Shown here: one piece after another, positions 1 through 12,388 of the stretch
Numbering within the stretch: position 1 is the stretch's first letter
Layout: each line of letters starts with the position of its first letter
Assembly: GCF_000189635.1 (NCBI RefSeq)
Contig: NW_002476364.1
Location: forward strand, 186,001 to 250,000
Direction of reading: 5' to 3'
Length of the DNA: 64,000 nucleotides
DNA from: Tetrahymena thermophila SB210
Lineage: Eukaryota > Ciliophora > Oligohymenophorea > Hymenostomatida > Tetrahymenidae
The notes under the pieces: model-generated
Databases searched by the model: none
Told to the model about the DNA's origin: nothing
What the model saw: the letters and a program-made list of their open reading frames with translations, nothing else
Translations under genes and position numbers: made by a program

Positions 1-1122
1 AAATTAATAAGAGTCAATTTTAAAAATATTAAAATTAATTAATTAAATAGTTATAAAATATCTACAAAATAAAAGAAGAAAACTAAAACAGACTTAAGCT
101 TACAAAAATATTTATTTATATTTTAAATAAAAGTATATTTATTCAATTTTAATCAAAGTTTAATTGAAATTGATGCAAAAAAAATTTATTTAGTTTAAAA
201 ATACAGTTGTTGCATAGCTAGCCACGAGGATATTAAATGCAAATTTTTTAAATAGGATCAAAAAAATAGCCATCAAAGCATGAGCTACAAAATTTCTATA
301 CATTTAATCATTTTTTTTGTGTTTAATCTTGAGTATATATCAAACGAAAAAGATTTTAAAAAATACTATTTTTAGTAAAATAATAAAATTAATTTTATAA
401 GAGTAAATTATTTATAAATAAAATGCAAATATTAAAACCTTAGAGAATTTGAAAAGAGTAAAAATCTCTCAATTGATTTGTTTTATAAAAAACTAGCTTT
501 AAAGTCTTTATAAAATTTAACAAATTAATTATTTCAAAATGAATTTCTAAATAAAAGAATTAGTTGTTCATGAAATTAATTCAAATAAATTTAAATAAAT
601 CATTTTATTTTAGAAATAAAACTATTTAATTTTAATTTTGAATATTGAAAATGAAAAAAAATTACTTTTAAACTGTTGTAAACAAATTTTAAAAGAATAA
701 AATTGAAATATAATTTGACTTATCATAGATTTTTAAAACCACTAAATTTACTTAATAATTTAGAATAAAATATCTTCACTCAAAAATTAAGAATATTAAA
801 TGATTCATACATTGAAATATTCACAAATAAAAGTATTTCTAAAAGTATAAAATTTTGATAGATTTTTCCTTTTTTATTCATTTAAATACTTATTTTATGA
901 TAATTTAATCACTATTTCTTAAAAATTATATTTTTGTTGTATTTTACTCTTCATTTGGTATTTTAGTGGCGATAAATAACTGGATCAAAATGTTTATTAG
1001 ATCAATTAACAAAAATTATACTTTTTAAACTGCTTTTTTTATTAAAAATTTAAAAATATTAAATTTATAAAAAGCTAATCAAGATAGTTAAAAAATTTAT
1101 TTATTGATTTATCTATTTAGAT
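1..1122. other. AT-rich intergenic stretch
   Basis: No open frame of coding character is seen on either strand. It is the region upstream of the SAM-LRR gene that starts at 1123. The last 100 bases are nearly pure A/T, as is usual before ciliate start codons. Confidence 0.6.
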
Positions 1123-2662
1123 ATGAGTGAGAAGTTTGATTAATTTTTAACATTTATTGAAGAACTTGAATTAGAAGAGTATTTGCCTGCAATAATAGAA
1201 AATGGATTTGATGATTGGGATTCACTTAAAGAACTGACTGAGGATTTAATTTATAAGTGCGGGATTTGCACTGAAGAAGTAAAAGTTTAGTAGATAATTG
1301 CATGCATTAAGGGAGCAGAGTAGTATGAATATTAAAAAAAGGCACCTTAGCAAAAAGAATAAATAAAAGAAATAGTTAGAAGACCTAACGAAGTATCGAA
1401 GGTAGATATAATAAAATCAGCCTCTAAGAAAAAAGATAAGGATGTTGGAGATAACAAGTTTTTAGCTAGTATAAATGTGCTCTCTATTACAGATAAAAAT
1501 TTTTAATACATTGGAGAAGAAATCAGATTTTGCTAAAATTTAAAAACATTGCATTTATTTTCAAATCAACTTATTAAATTGGACAACCTCTAATCACTAA
1601 CTAAATTAACCACACTTTAACTTGATAATAACTTCTTGACTAAAATAGAAGGATTGAATACTCTCATAAATTTAGAAAAATTGTAAATTGATATTAATAT
1701 AATTAATTTTAAATAAGAGCAATTTAAAATTATCTTGAAATATGGAGATTAAAATAGTATTAACCAGGAATTAATTTATAAAAAAAATAGGTATCTTAAT
1801 AAGAATAGAATTGCTAGGCTAGAAGGATTAGAGAATTGCAGCAATTTAAGGGAAATATAAATTAACAATTAGTAGATTGGCGATGTAGTTTTTACTTTTG
1901 ATGAAGAAAGCATGAAGGGAATAGGAGAGAGTTTATATTCTATAGAATGCGAGAAAAACAATATTTAAGAAATAGATTCCTTTGTTTACTTAGTAGGATT
2001 GGCAAAACTTAAGATATCAAATAACACCATACAAAAATTTGATGTAAATATTCTTATCTCCTACTAAATAAATAATTGATTATGAAATTTTAATTTCTAT
2101 TTTATTTCAAGAATTTACTTGAGCCTCTTTCATCAATGAAGTATTTAAGCGAACTTACAGCTAAGGGAAATCCTATTTCAACCATTTAAAAATATAGAGA
2201 CAGAATTGTCTTAATGTCTAAATCTTTATGTAATTAATTATTCATATTTATTTATTAATTACATTGAAGCTTAAATGAATATAATTATAATAGAATAGCT
2301 TGATGACAAGAAAATATTGCCATCAGAAAGAGAGTTTCTTCTCAATTTGTGGAGAAAAAAGCAGTAATATTTTTAGATTCTATAATAATAGGTATTATAT
2401 TTTAATATTTATTAGTGGTATGCTTGAGGAAAAAAAAGAAGATCCAAATGAGAAATCAAAAACAAAAATAGATCCTTCTAAAACATTGGCTTCAGTTGAG
2501 GGAAAAATGATTTAAGCTATGTATACAGACGATTAACAATTTAAAAATCCATAAAATTATCAAAAGTTAAATGTAGCCAAAGATGTAAGAGGTAACTAAG
2601 CAATAACAGGCACTAAGCACATTCCAAAAATATAATCAAGGCCTTCAAATTAATTCTTCTGA
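1123..2662 (+). CDS. SAM domain plus leucine-rich repeat protein, PPP1R42 (LRRC67)-like
   Basis: Five exons: 1123-1682, 1791-2043, 2112-2229, 2294-2363 and 2416-2662, giving about 415 aa with TAA/TAG read as Gln and a TGA stop. Residues 1-65 look like a SAM domain (EELELEEYLPAIIENGFDDW, then KCGICTEEVK). Residues 110-340 are SDS22-type LRRs, e.g. LQLDNNFLTKIEGL and LYLNKNRIARLEGLENCSNL. The block KYRDRIVLMSKSLQQLDDKK followed by EREFLLN matches the LRR cap of PPP1R42, a protein phosphatase 1 regulator linked to centrosomes and cilia in animals. The first intron (108 nt) keeps the frame if retained, but removing it restores the LRR spacing. The other three introns shift frame and must be removed. 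The PP1 link is inferred from family resemblance only. The N-terminal SAM domain is not something I associate with animal PPP1R42. Confidence 0.88.
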
Positions 2663-3394
2663 AACATATTTAGTTAGTTAAAACTAATTTAAAAATTTAA
2701 AATTATTCTATTTATTAATCTAATATAAATAGTATATTCTAAAATTAAAAAATTAACAAAAAAAAATGAATAAGCAGGTTTATTCAACTAAATCATAAAA
2801 TTATTTGAAAGACTATTTAACCATGAGGATTTTCCATTGAAGTGACTGAAAAAATTTTTATTAATTAGTATTTAGATAACATTTAAAATTAATTCATGAA
2901 ATTGTTTATTCATCTTATTATAAGTATTTTTAATTACTAATTCTAAAACTGAAATAATTAATCATAAAATAGTTATAATTTATGAATATTTTATTTTAAA
3001 TACATCAAATATATAAAGAAAAAATTTAATTTTATAATGTTTGTTAATTTATCAAGAAAGTTATTTGATATGTATTTTAAAAGTGTATCATAAAGAATGA
3101 AATTATTTTCATCTAAATAAATTATAAAATCATATTTTTTACAACATAATTTTATTTAAAATATTAAATATTTAAAAAAGATATTTTTTCTAAAATTTAT
3201 TTGCTAAAATTTAAATTTTGCAATTAAAAAAATTACTTACTATATATCCATTTAAAAAGGATACTTTAATCAAAACATTCGTCTGTAAACTCTATAATAA
3301 AAATATTATTTTTAATATATACTTTCTATTTTGTTTATTTTTTATCTACAAACATATATTTATAAAACGAAATAATAAATTCATATTTTTGATA
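2663..3394. other. intergenic, between convergent genes
   Basis: Lies between the TGA of the SAM-LRR gene and the inferred TGA of the minus-strand LRR array. It is A/T-rich. A 25-codon plus-strand frame from 2766 has no supporting features. I see nothing else. Confidence 0.5.
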
Positions 3395-6300
3395 TCATAA
3401 ATATATTTTTTTTAAAACTAATCTTAATGATTTAAGACAGATGTTCTTTAGTCTCAATTTTTACAATTAATCTATTTAGTTATTTCTTTTAATATAAATT
3501 ATAGTTAATTAAAATCAAAATTAAATAAAAATAAGGTTTAAATTAATTATTAATAATAATTTAAATTAACAATAAAAAAGTAAATAAATAGCTGATAAAT
3601 AAAAATAAAAATGAATTAAAAGAATTTAATTATTTAATTCATTTATTATAAATATCTGAATCAAAAACAAATAATAAAAATGTTAAATTAGAAAAAGAGT
3701 TAAATTGAGAGAAATAAATAGAACTAAAATCAAACTTAAAAACTAAATAAACCAAAGAAAAATCAATAGCAAAAGGAATTAATAGAATCTTATTTTTTAA
3801 ATACTTTAAAAACATTAAAATTAAAAATACATAAAATATTTTTACCCAAGATTAAGCCTCAAAATTGAGAGATTAGTGCATTTTGCTAAAAAACAACCTA
3901 AAGATGATGCACCAATTGCGCTAATTTAACAGCTACTTTTTAATTATTAAAGAAATATAATTATTTATTTAGTTAGTTAGTAGGTAAAAATGAATAAAAA
4001 ATATCTAATAACTAAAGCAAAATTAGAATGTTAGAAAATGAATAAAATTAAAAGAAATAGAAGTACAAGAAGAATAATAAATAAAACAAAATGCCAATAT
4101 TTATTCTAAAAATTAAATTAAAAGAGTTTTTTTGTTTTAAATTCATCTATATTATTTTATTATAATCCAAAACAAATAAACTATTTTTACTAGAAAGTAA
4201 ATGCCAAATTTGTCAGATTAGTGCATTTTTCAAAAGCAGAATCCAAGCCTAATACACCTTTATCACCAATACTATTAAAACTTTTTAAATATTGAAGAAA
4301 ATATAATTTATTTGTTAGTAAATAATAAGGTTAAAATTAAAAAAAAATGAAATAATAAAATATTAATTAACAGAAAAAGATGTATAAATTATAATAAGAA
4401 TCAAACAAATCAAATGAAAAACTAATAAATAAATAAAGTAAAAGAATTTTATTGGTTTAATCCTTTTATATCTCTAAAACATATATATTATTTTTACCTC
4501 AAATCTAAGTTCAAACTCGAGAGATTAGTATATTTTGGAATAACAGAGCATAAACGATATGCGCCAATTTCACCAATAAGCTAACAACTAAAATAAGGTG
4601 AAAAAAATTAAGAAAAATATGAAATAATAATAAATTTAATTAATTAATTAATAATCAATCAAAAATTTAAATTAAAAATCAGATAAATTAAAAGAAGTAA
4701 TTAAGTACAGAATTAAAAGCTAATAAATAAATTAAAAGAGTTTATTGTTTTAAATTCATTTTTATATAAAAATATCAGAATCCAAAACAAATAAATAAAT
4801 AAATTAGCTATTTTTACTTAAGATAAAGATCTAATTTTAAGAGATTAACACACTTTGCTAAAGTATAACTTAAATCTTATGCACCTTCATCACCAATTTC
4901 ATTTTCTCTTATTAAACAGAAAGAAAAAATATTAAATACCTTATATAACCAAATGCCAAATAAAAATCTAGTGGTTTGGATATTAATGAGTTTAAAATTA
5001 AAGGTAGCTATTTTTTAAATTTTATTTTTTTGATCCTAACTTAAATTAGAAAGCAGAAGGTAGTGAGAAATTAATTAATAGTCAAATAAAAAAATGAGTA
5101 AAACTAAGAGAAATAAACTTTCAATAAAAAAAAAGCAAATAAATAAAATTAAAAGCTAATAGAAAAATAAAAGAAAATTCTTTTGTTGTTCTAATTTAAA
5201 ATTTATTAATTATATAAAAAAATACTCCTATTCAAATAAATTAACCATGCCAAGGTTAAGTTTTAAATTTTAGAGATTAGAGCAATTTATTAAACCAGAA
5301 CTTAAACTTTTTACTCCAAGTGCACCAATTTAATTATCACTTTTTAAATATTGAAGAAGAAGAAAAAAATTAATTTGCTTGTTTTGTTAATTAGAATGAA
5401 AAAATGAAGAAAGAATATGAAATAATAAAAAATTAATTCATAATGAAATTAAAATTTGAAAATTAAAAATGAATTAGATAAATAAATTAAGAGAAAAATG
5501 AAGTATAATCAGAATAAAAAAGCAAATAAATCAAATAAAAATCTATTAAATAAACTAAAAGAGTTTTATTATAAATTATCCAATCCAAAACAAATAAAGT
5601 GTTTTACCTAAGATTCAAATTCAAACTTTTGAGATTATTACAATTTTCTAAAAGAGAAACTAAGCCTGATGCACCTTCGTCACCAATTTAATTGCTTCTT
5701 TTTAAAAATAGAAAAAATATAATTAATTAGTTAGTTATTTTGAAGGAAAAAACAATGATAAAGAATAAACTAATAAGATAGTAATTAATAATCAAAATAT
5801 GAATTCAGATTTAGAAATTAAATTAAGAGAAAAAGAAATACTAAAATAAATAATAAACAAATGAATCAAATAAAAAGCTAATAAAATAGAGTTTCATTGT
5901 TTATATAAATAAATATTAAAATCATAAAAAATAAAAAATTTTTTACAAAAGATCAAGTAACAAATTTTAAAGATTAGTGCATTTTCCTAATGCAGAACCT
6001 AAGCTTGATGCACCAATAACATTAATTTAATTATTTCTTTTTAAATATTGAAGAAATCTTGATAAATTAAAAGTAAATAATGAAGATATTAAGAAATTAA
6101 TATTGATCAAAGTTAAAAATTATAAAATTAATTAGTTAAATAAATTAAGAAAAAAAGAAATAAAATAAAAAAGCAAATAAATGGATTTAAAAATTTTAAT
6201 TGATTTAAATTAACGTTTATGTTAAATGAATCCTAAACAAATAAACTGTTTTTACTAAAGAAAAAGTTTCAATTTTGAAATATGTGTAAAATTTGCTAAA

Positions 6301-7092
6301 ACAGAACCTAATTCTAATCCAACATCTTCATCATTTTAAATGGAACTTTTTTAAATATAAAAAATAAGAAATAAGTTAATAATCAAAGAAAAGCTTAAAA
6401 TAAATTAGAATATGAGTTAAATAAATAACTTTTTACTTTAGAATAAGTTTCAAATTTGAGAGATTAGCACATTTTGCTAAAGCACCTAAGCTTGATATAC
6501 CAATCGCACCAATTTTATTGTCACTTTTTAAATATTGAAGAAAATATGAAATAATTATATATATAATAATCAAATAAAATTAGAAAATTTGAAAATAAAT
6601 TAAATTAATAGTGAAAAAATTAAAACCAGAATTAAAAAACAAATAAATCATGATTTTTATAATGTTAAATTAATTTTTATATTAAAAATATCACAACACC
6701 CAATAGAAATAAACTGTTTATACCTTAGATCAAGTGCCAAATTTGAGAGATTAGTGCACAATGTTAAAGTAGAACATAAAATTGATGCACTTTTTTCACC
6801 AATTTAATTGTAACTTTTTAAATATTGAAGAAAGTATAATTAGTTTGATAGTAAAATGGAAAAAATGAAGGAAAAGTTTGAAATAATAAAAAATTAAACA
6901 AATCCAAAGAAAAACTAGTAAAAATAAAAAAATTTTCATGATTTTAAATTAAATTTTTTATATAGGAACATCACAAATCGAAAATAAATAAACTCTTTTT
7001 ACAAAAACTGAAGTGTTAAATTTGAGAGATTAATGCAGTTTGCTAAAGCAGAACATAATCCTGATATATCTTCGTCACTGATTTCTTAATTC
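3395..7092 (-). CDS. multi-exon LRR gene, one repeat per exon (5' end not found; possibly a pseudogene)
   Basis: Twelve short minus-strand exons: 7092-7003, 6813-6724, 6523-6437, 6345-6256, 6036-5947, 5697-5608, 5339-5250, 4907-4818, 4587-4498, 4280-4191, 3935-3846 and terminal 3485-3395 (TGA). Internal exons are 90 nt (one is 87), all split codons in the same phase, most follow an AAAAAG-type acceptor, and all but one precede a GTA-type donor. Each encodes one ribonuclease-inhibitor-like LRR, e.g. NQIGDEGASGLVSLLENCNN followed by LKSLNLNLR. No TGA interrupts any exon. Two problems: exon 5339-5250 is followed by CA where the donor GT should be, and I find no start-codon exon above 7092, although the related genes at 51.8 and 59.5 kb have two recognisable 5' exons. 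It may be 5'-truncated, or begin with an unrecognised exon. LRRs of this type bind proteins; the partner is unknown. Confidence 0.72.
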
Positions 7093-8164
7093 CTTTTTAA
7101 ATTTTGAAGATTTTTTTAGTAGTTAGTTAGAAGGAAAAAATATGGAAAGATAAGAAATAAATTTATTTAAAAATCAAAAGTTGAAATTTAAAAAATGAGT
7201 TATAGTAAGAGAAAAATAATAACAAAATAGAATAAATTATAAAATAATCAAATAAAAAATTAAGAATATTTAAAGAATAACGGTTAATGTATTGTAATTA
7301 GGATCATATGCCATAAAATAGATAATTAGGGTTTTTTGCATAAAGAACATTATTTAGGACCTGGTCCTAATTAATAAGTTTATTATTAAAAATCCTAATT
7401 AATAGAAAAATTGTATCATATATTTAAAAAACTTCATAAATATATTAAAAATTGCAATATTTTAGAAAAAAATTATTTTTAGTTTAATCTTAAAGTGCTT
7501 AAAATTTATTAGAATTAAATATTTTATTTGTTTAGGGTAGACTTTTAAGATCTATTTTTAAAATAATAAGTTTAATATAATTTGTTTTTTAATATAGTAT
7601 AACTCCTTTTAAATTGGAAAATATTGGATACCCTACCAAAACTTTGTATTTGGCAAAAGTAAAAGAGGTTTTTTATTAATAAACATATAATAATTTTTTT
7701 ATAAGACTATGATAATTTTATATAAAAAACTATTTAATTATTTCAAAATTCTATTTTTACAAATAATATGTAAATATTTATAAAGAATATCTTCACTTTA
7801 AATTGTATTAAAATTAATCAATCAATTAATTTTCTAAATATATAAGTCTATTTCTTAAATAAAGAAAAATATTTGTGAAAATTTATATATGTAATTTGTA
7901 ATCAAAAAGTAATAAAATTTATTTATTATTTGATTGGTCCAATATGAAACACCACAATCAATTTTTAATTAATTTTATTGGCTATTAATGAATTAGATGT
8001 TTTTACAATAATAATAAATTGAATACTATTGAGGAAATTAATTATTAGCTTTCAACAGTAAGTATCTTAAGGTTCATACATTATTAAATTTCTTAATAAA
8101 TTATAATCAAGTTTTAGCTAATTAATATTAATTAATTACAATTTAACTAGATTATTCAAATAAT
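7093..8164. other. intergenic with clustered AATTAGG/CCTAATT motifs
   Basis: Between divergent genes: the LRR array on minus and the coiled-coil gene on plus. No coding frame is recognised. Several AATTAGG/CCTAATT motifs and one perfect palindrome lie at about 7296-7400. Confidence 0.5.
7354..7370. repeat. perfect 8-bp-arm palindrome
   Basis: TTAGGACC-T-GGTCCTAA: two perfect 8-base arms around one base. This is unusually GC-rich for the locality. Its function is unknown; it could be a protein-binding site. Confidence 0.75.
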
Positions 8165-10477
8165 ATGGAAAAGAATTAGTAAAATCAAACTTCAATTGAC
8201 ACAAGTGAAGGTTTTTATTCTAAAACTCCTGCTTCTAGATTAGCAAATAAGGAAATACTGAAGGGGAAGAAGTTAAATGTGCTTACTATTTCAAAAAAGC
8301 TGCAAAAAAAAGATATCGAGCCAAATAAAGTGGTTGAAATTAATACTATGAAATCAGAGAGCAGTAAAGAAGATTTAACAAAGGAGGAGCTACCTTCTAT
8401 ATAAAATAGGCTTCAATAGAATGTGAGCTCTAAAAGTCCATACATATAAAATAAAGATACGTGCTAAAGCGCACTACTTAAAAAAAGTAAGACTAAAAAA
8501 GATGATACTGAAAATTAAAAATAAGATCATTCTTAATCTGACAGTAAATCTAAAATAGAATATATTTTACCGACAAAAGATTTGAATTTGTTCAAGAGAC
8601 TTGAGTAAAAGGCCTTTAAAGTGATGAATACAATGGATGAAAAGATGATTGATGCTCTTTAAAGAAAGGAATATGAAATTGTGAAGAGTTTTTAAACAAT
8701 TATAAAGAGATTAATGGATGAGTTGAGTTCTTTGAATGAGAAATTAAAAAATGAAAATCTTGCTATGCTAAGAGATAGCACTATTAATAATTTAGAGAAA
8801 TAAGTAGCTTTTTTCAGAGACCAATCCTATCAATTGAATAATTAGATAAAAGATTTGGAGTATGAGTATAAATTAGTCATGCAAATTAATAATGAAAAGG
8901 ATGAAGAAATAAATAGTCTTTAAAAGGCGCTCATAAATGTAAAGGCTAAATTAATTAACAATTCTGCAATATTAGATCAATAGCAACGCTCTTAGTCTCC
9001 AATGAACTTAAATAAAAACACAAATTCTTCATTGCTCATAACAGAATGTAATTTTCAAAATGAAAAAATTTAAAAAGTTAATGCTTAAGAAACAAGTAAG
9101 AAATCTCAATCACCTTTAAGAAATAATAGAAATAATGATCAACTAAATTACATTCAATCTGGAATTAAAAACGAAGAAAATGATTTGTATGGCTAAACCA
9201 ACTCAGAGATTTTAAGGAGATAGCCTTAAAAGACACCAAATAAAGCTAATTCAATTCAATAAATAAAATCATAAACAAAGAAGGGATCTCCAACAAGTTG
9301 CTAGTCTGTAATGGTATCTGAAGAAAATACAGAAAGTAACCATAAAATGTAAAATTTTGATTAGGGTACAAGCTAAAATTTGATAACTCCTAATTTTTCT
9401 ATTGGAGGAGTTTTAGATGCTTCATTGTATATAGATATAGAAGCACTTGTGAGTGTATACATTTAAGATAAGGAAAGCCAATAAACAATAAAACATGCCT
9501 TAATAAATTTTATATCAAATAAGCTTAGACCTAAAAATTAAATTATTTAAAACTTATAAAAGTAACTTAACGAATCTAAATAAAGTTTGGCATATTTTAA
9601 TTAAATTTAAAATGGATAAAATGAACTGGAAGCACTGTTTGTTGCTGCTGTGGAAGATACAAAAGCTCAAGTTTTGAAAAGAAACAATTATCAAAGTGGT
9701 AAATTCACCTCTTCAGATAGAATAGATATTATATATAAATTTATGTCCTCAGAAAAATTTTTGTAGATTGTTCAAGCGAAAATATTTAACAAGAAATGCT
9801 GTGAAAATCAAAACTGTCTTTTCAACATAAATACAGTTTAGAAGAAAGCTAATTCTCTACTAAAAGAATATGGCACAAATGAATAAATAAAAAATTTGTA
9901 TAAAGGTTTAAAAGATTTGACAATTGACGAAAAAATAAATAGCATCTTTGATGTTTCGATGGAAAGAACAGGTTAAAATTCTCCCAAAAGCAACTTTGAT
10001 TAAGAAACACAGAGTCTCTTATAAAAATGGAAGATAATGAATAATATTAGTGGGAAATATAAGAAAGAAAACAGCAAGTCAGCTATGAACAATAGTACCT
10101 TTAATGACTCTAAAGAGTATTCTTCGTTGCTGTTTGATCAAAACTATTTAAAGGAGCTACAAAAAAATCAACAAAAAATATATAGAATGAACAATTAATT
10201 CAGAAGAATGTTTAAAGAAGAAAAAATTTAAGATAAAGAAATAGATGAGAGATTAACTGGTTTCATAAATGAAACTATGCATAAATTGGATTTCGATGAT
10301 CCAAAAAGAAAAACATCAGATTCCTAACCAAACAATTAATTTTTGAACTTAAATAATACTTTAACATCTACATTTTCTAGTAAATAACAACAAATACCTT
10401 AAATTCTAAATTCAACTGAAAAACCCCGTTCACACTCTATAAGAGTGACTTACAGACATGGAAAAATTTACAATTGA
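8165..10477 (+). CDS. coiled-coil protein of unknown function
   Basis: A single uninterrupted frame under the ciliate code, 770 aa, ATG 8165 to TGA 10475-10477, with A-rich sequence before the ATG. The N-terminal 150 residues are Ser/Lys/Gln-rich and look disordered. Residues about 150-275 form an obvious coiled coil (DELSSLNEKLKNENLAMLRD, then KEINSL-type heptads). A low-complexity Asn/Ser/Gln linker follows. The remainder is a mixed helical region with one Cys cluster (KKCCENQNCLF). I recognise no family. The length of the frame, its heptads and balanced codon use argue that it is a real gene. It may be a structural or cytoskeletal protein, but nothing in the sequence shows this directly. 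Confidence 0.82.
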
Positions 10478-11268
10478 ATGAATATTATTAATAAATAAAA
10501 TCTAAAAATAACTTACTTGTAAATAATTCTTTTAGAAATATTGATTAATAAAATCATTAAAAATATGATATTATTAATTGATATATTAAAAAATAAATTT
10601 AAATTTATTATAATATCCAATTATATAATTAATTTTTGTGTAAATATTTAAAAAACCAGATATATATTCACTTTAATTTTATAAAATTAAACTTTTGTTT
10701 TTCTACTAAAAAGGGGTTTAATCAACTTTAATAATAGTAAATACTTTTGATTAAGATAGTAAATTTCAATTATTAGTTATAAGATATTCAACGGTATGTA
10801 TATTTATTATAAATATTAAATAAGTATTATCTAACTTTAAAAATAATAGAATTTTATTTATGTAGTAAACTTAATCATTTTTTTAGCCCTAAATAGCTTT
10901 AGTTGGTATAAATAAGATATATTGTTGTATTTTATTAAATAATATATCAAAAAATATAAGATTTAATTCATTATTCAATAAAATTGTATTTTAAATACTC
11001 AATTTTTTATATAAATTAGATTCATTTTTATATAAATATATTAATTTTTTTTATGAAGAAATATGAAAAAAAATTTTAGAAGTTTCAATAAAAATGATTT
11101 TGAATTAAACAATCATTTTAGAAATATTCATAGAAAATTAATTAATAGATTTATAGAAAACATGTATTAATAAAATCCATTATAGCTTTATCTAAATATC
11201 TAAAAATGCTTAATAAAGGAAAATAAAATTATAATCAGTTATTTTATAATGTTATCACTATTGGGTAT
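10478..11268. other. intergenic between convergent genes
   Basis: A/T-rich, with no supported gene. A plus-strand frame from 11063 runs about 140 codons but mostly lies antisense to the nitrobindin-like gene; with TGA as the only stop such a length is expected by chance. Confidence 0.5.
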
Positions 11269-11730
11269 TCATTATTTTAATTTCATATCGCAGTGGAGAT
11301 AATGCTTCATATCATAGGTGTTAGTGGCAAAGAAAACATCATAAGAAAGAGTATTATCATGCAAACTAAATACTCTTTTAACTTTTGTCACGTATGGCTC
11401 TTTAGCTGAAGAAGTTCTAATAATGTCCTTAGAGTTAAGCTCAAGCTTATTGCTTTAACTAATAACACCTTCTTCTATTTCACATACACCGAAAGGATGA
11501 CTTAAAAGGAGCTCAACAACTCCATTGTTGGGATTAAATCTAAAATATCCAGTTTCAGCATGCAATGGTATGTTATCAATCTATTTTTAAGTTGTTTATG
11601 TATATAAGTAAAGGTTAGGTTTTATTTAAGTAATGCTAATCTATTCATTGTATGCTAATCCCTTTTCAACAAGCTTTCCTTCTCCGGACCATTATCCAGC
11701 CATAAAGAAATGATGATTTACTTCAGCCAT
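11269..11730 (-). CDS. nitrobindin / THAP4 C-terminal-like heme-binding beta-barrel protein
   Basis: A single-exon 153-aa protein, ATG at 11730 and TGA at 11271-11269. The N-terminal GQWSGEGKLVEKG matches the GxWxGxG signature of the nitrobindin family (UPF0678). The order of later motifs also fits: a YxEQI strand, IPLHAETGYFRFNPNNGVVE, LLLSHPFGVCEIEEGVIS, then RTSSAKEPYVTKVKR and a final strand pair. The length equals that of a stand-alone nitrobindin domain. Family members are cytosolic ten-stranded barrels that bind ferric heme and react with nitric oxide or peroxynitrite. I infer the same role here; the proximal histidine cannot be assigned by eye with certainty. The gene points toward the coiled-coil gene and away from the GST. 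Confidence 0.9.
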
Positions 11731-12388
11731 TTTTATTTATAACAACTTTTTTTTTGTAATTTTTGATATTTTAATTTTCTAATTAATTAAATTAAAAAGA
11801 TATCTCAATTGTTATTCCAAATATTTAATTTGAGAAATTACTTAGAGATTTTACTTATTAATTTTTGATATTTTGTACAATAAATAAATATCTTCTAAGA
11901 TTCTAATGTGGCTTTATTGAATATTAACGAATTAAATTTCATTCTTAAAAAATAAATTTTTATGGAATGTAATATCACTAACTTGAAAAGACGTTTTGCA
12001 CTTTAAACTAAGCTATTACTTACTTAGCTTAGAGTAAGAAAGAGTATTTGTTTTAATTTATTTACTTGAAATGAAATCTATGAAATTATAATTTTATCAA
12101 TTATTTCTAAAAATATTTTAAGATAAAAATGAGAAATCATTTTGAAAAATTGATACTTTTATATTTTATGTTTATTACAATCTGATCTATTATTAAATAA
12201 ATATATAAGTTGGCTGATAATAATTATTTTTTGTTTATATTTTGATAAAATATAATTTAATTAAAAAAAACCTGATGTTGGTTGTAATAATTTATATTTA
12301 TTTTTATTTTATTAAGTTCAATAAAATTTAGAAAGCAAAGATAAACAAATAAATAATTATATAAATAGGAATATAGATAAACTTATAG
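11731..12388. other. intergenic between divergent nitrobindin-like and GST genes
   Basis: About 660 bases separate the two divergent start codons, so the region must carry both promoters. A/T-rich; I see no defined motif. Confidence 0.5.

Noticed and set aside
3218-3400. Plus-strand 60-aa ORF (Lys/Ile/Phe-rich)
   Set aside because: Pure A/T composition effect, and it abuts the inferred terminal exon of the minus-strand LRR gene.
11063-11500. Plus-strand frame of about 140 codons (MKKNFRSFNKNDFELNNHFR start)
   Set aside because: Its second half lies antisense to the nitrobindin-like gene and it has no recognisable motif. With TGA as the only stop in such A/T-rich DNA a frame of this size is expected by chance.
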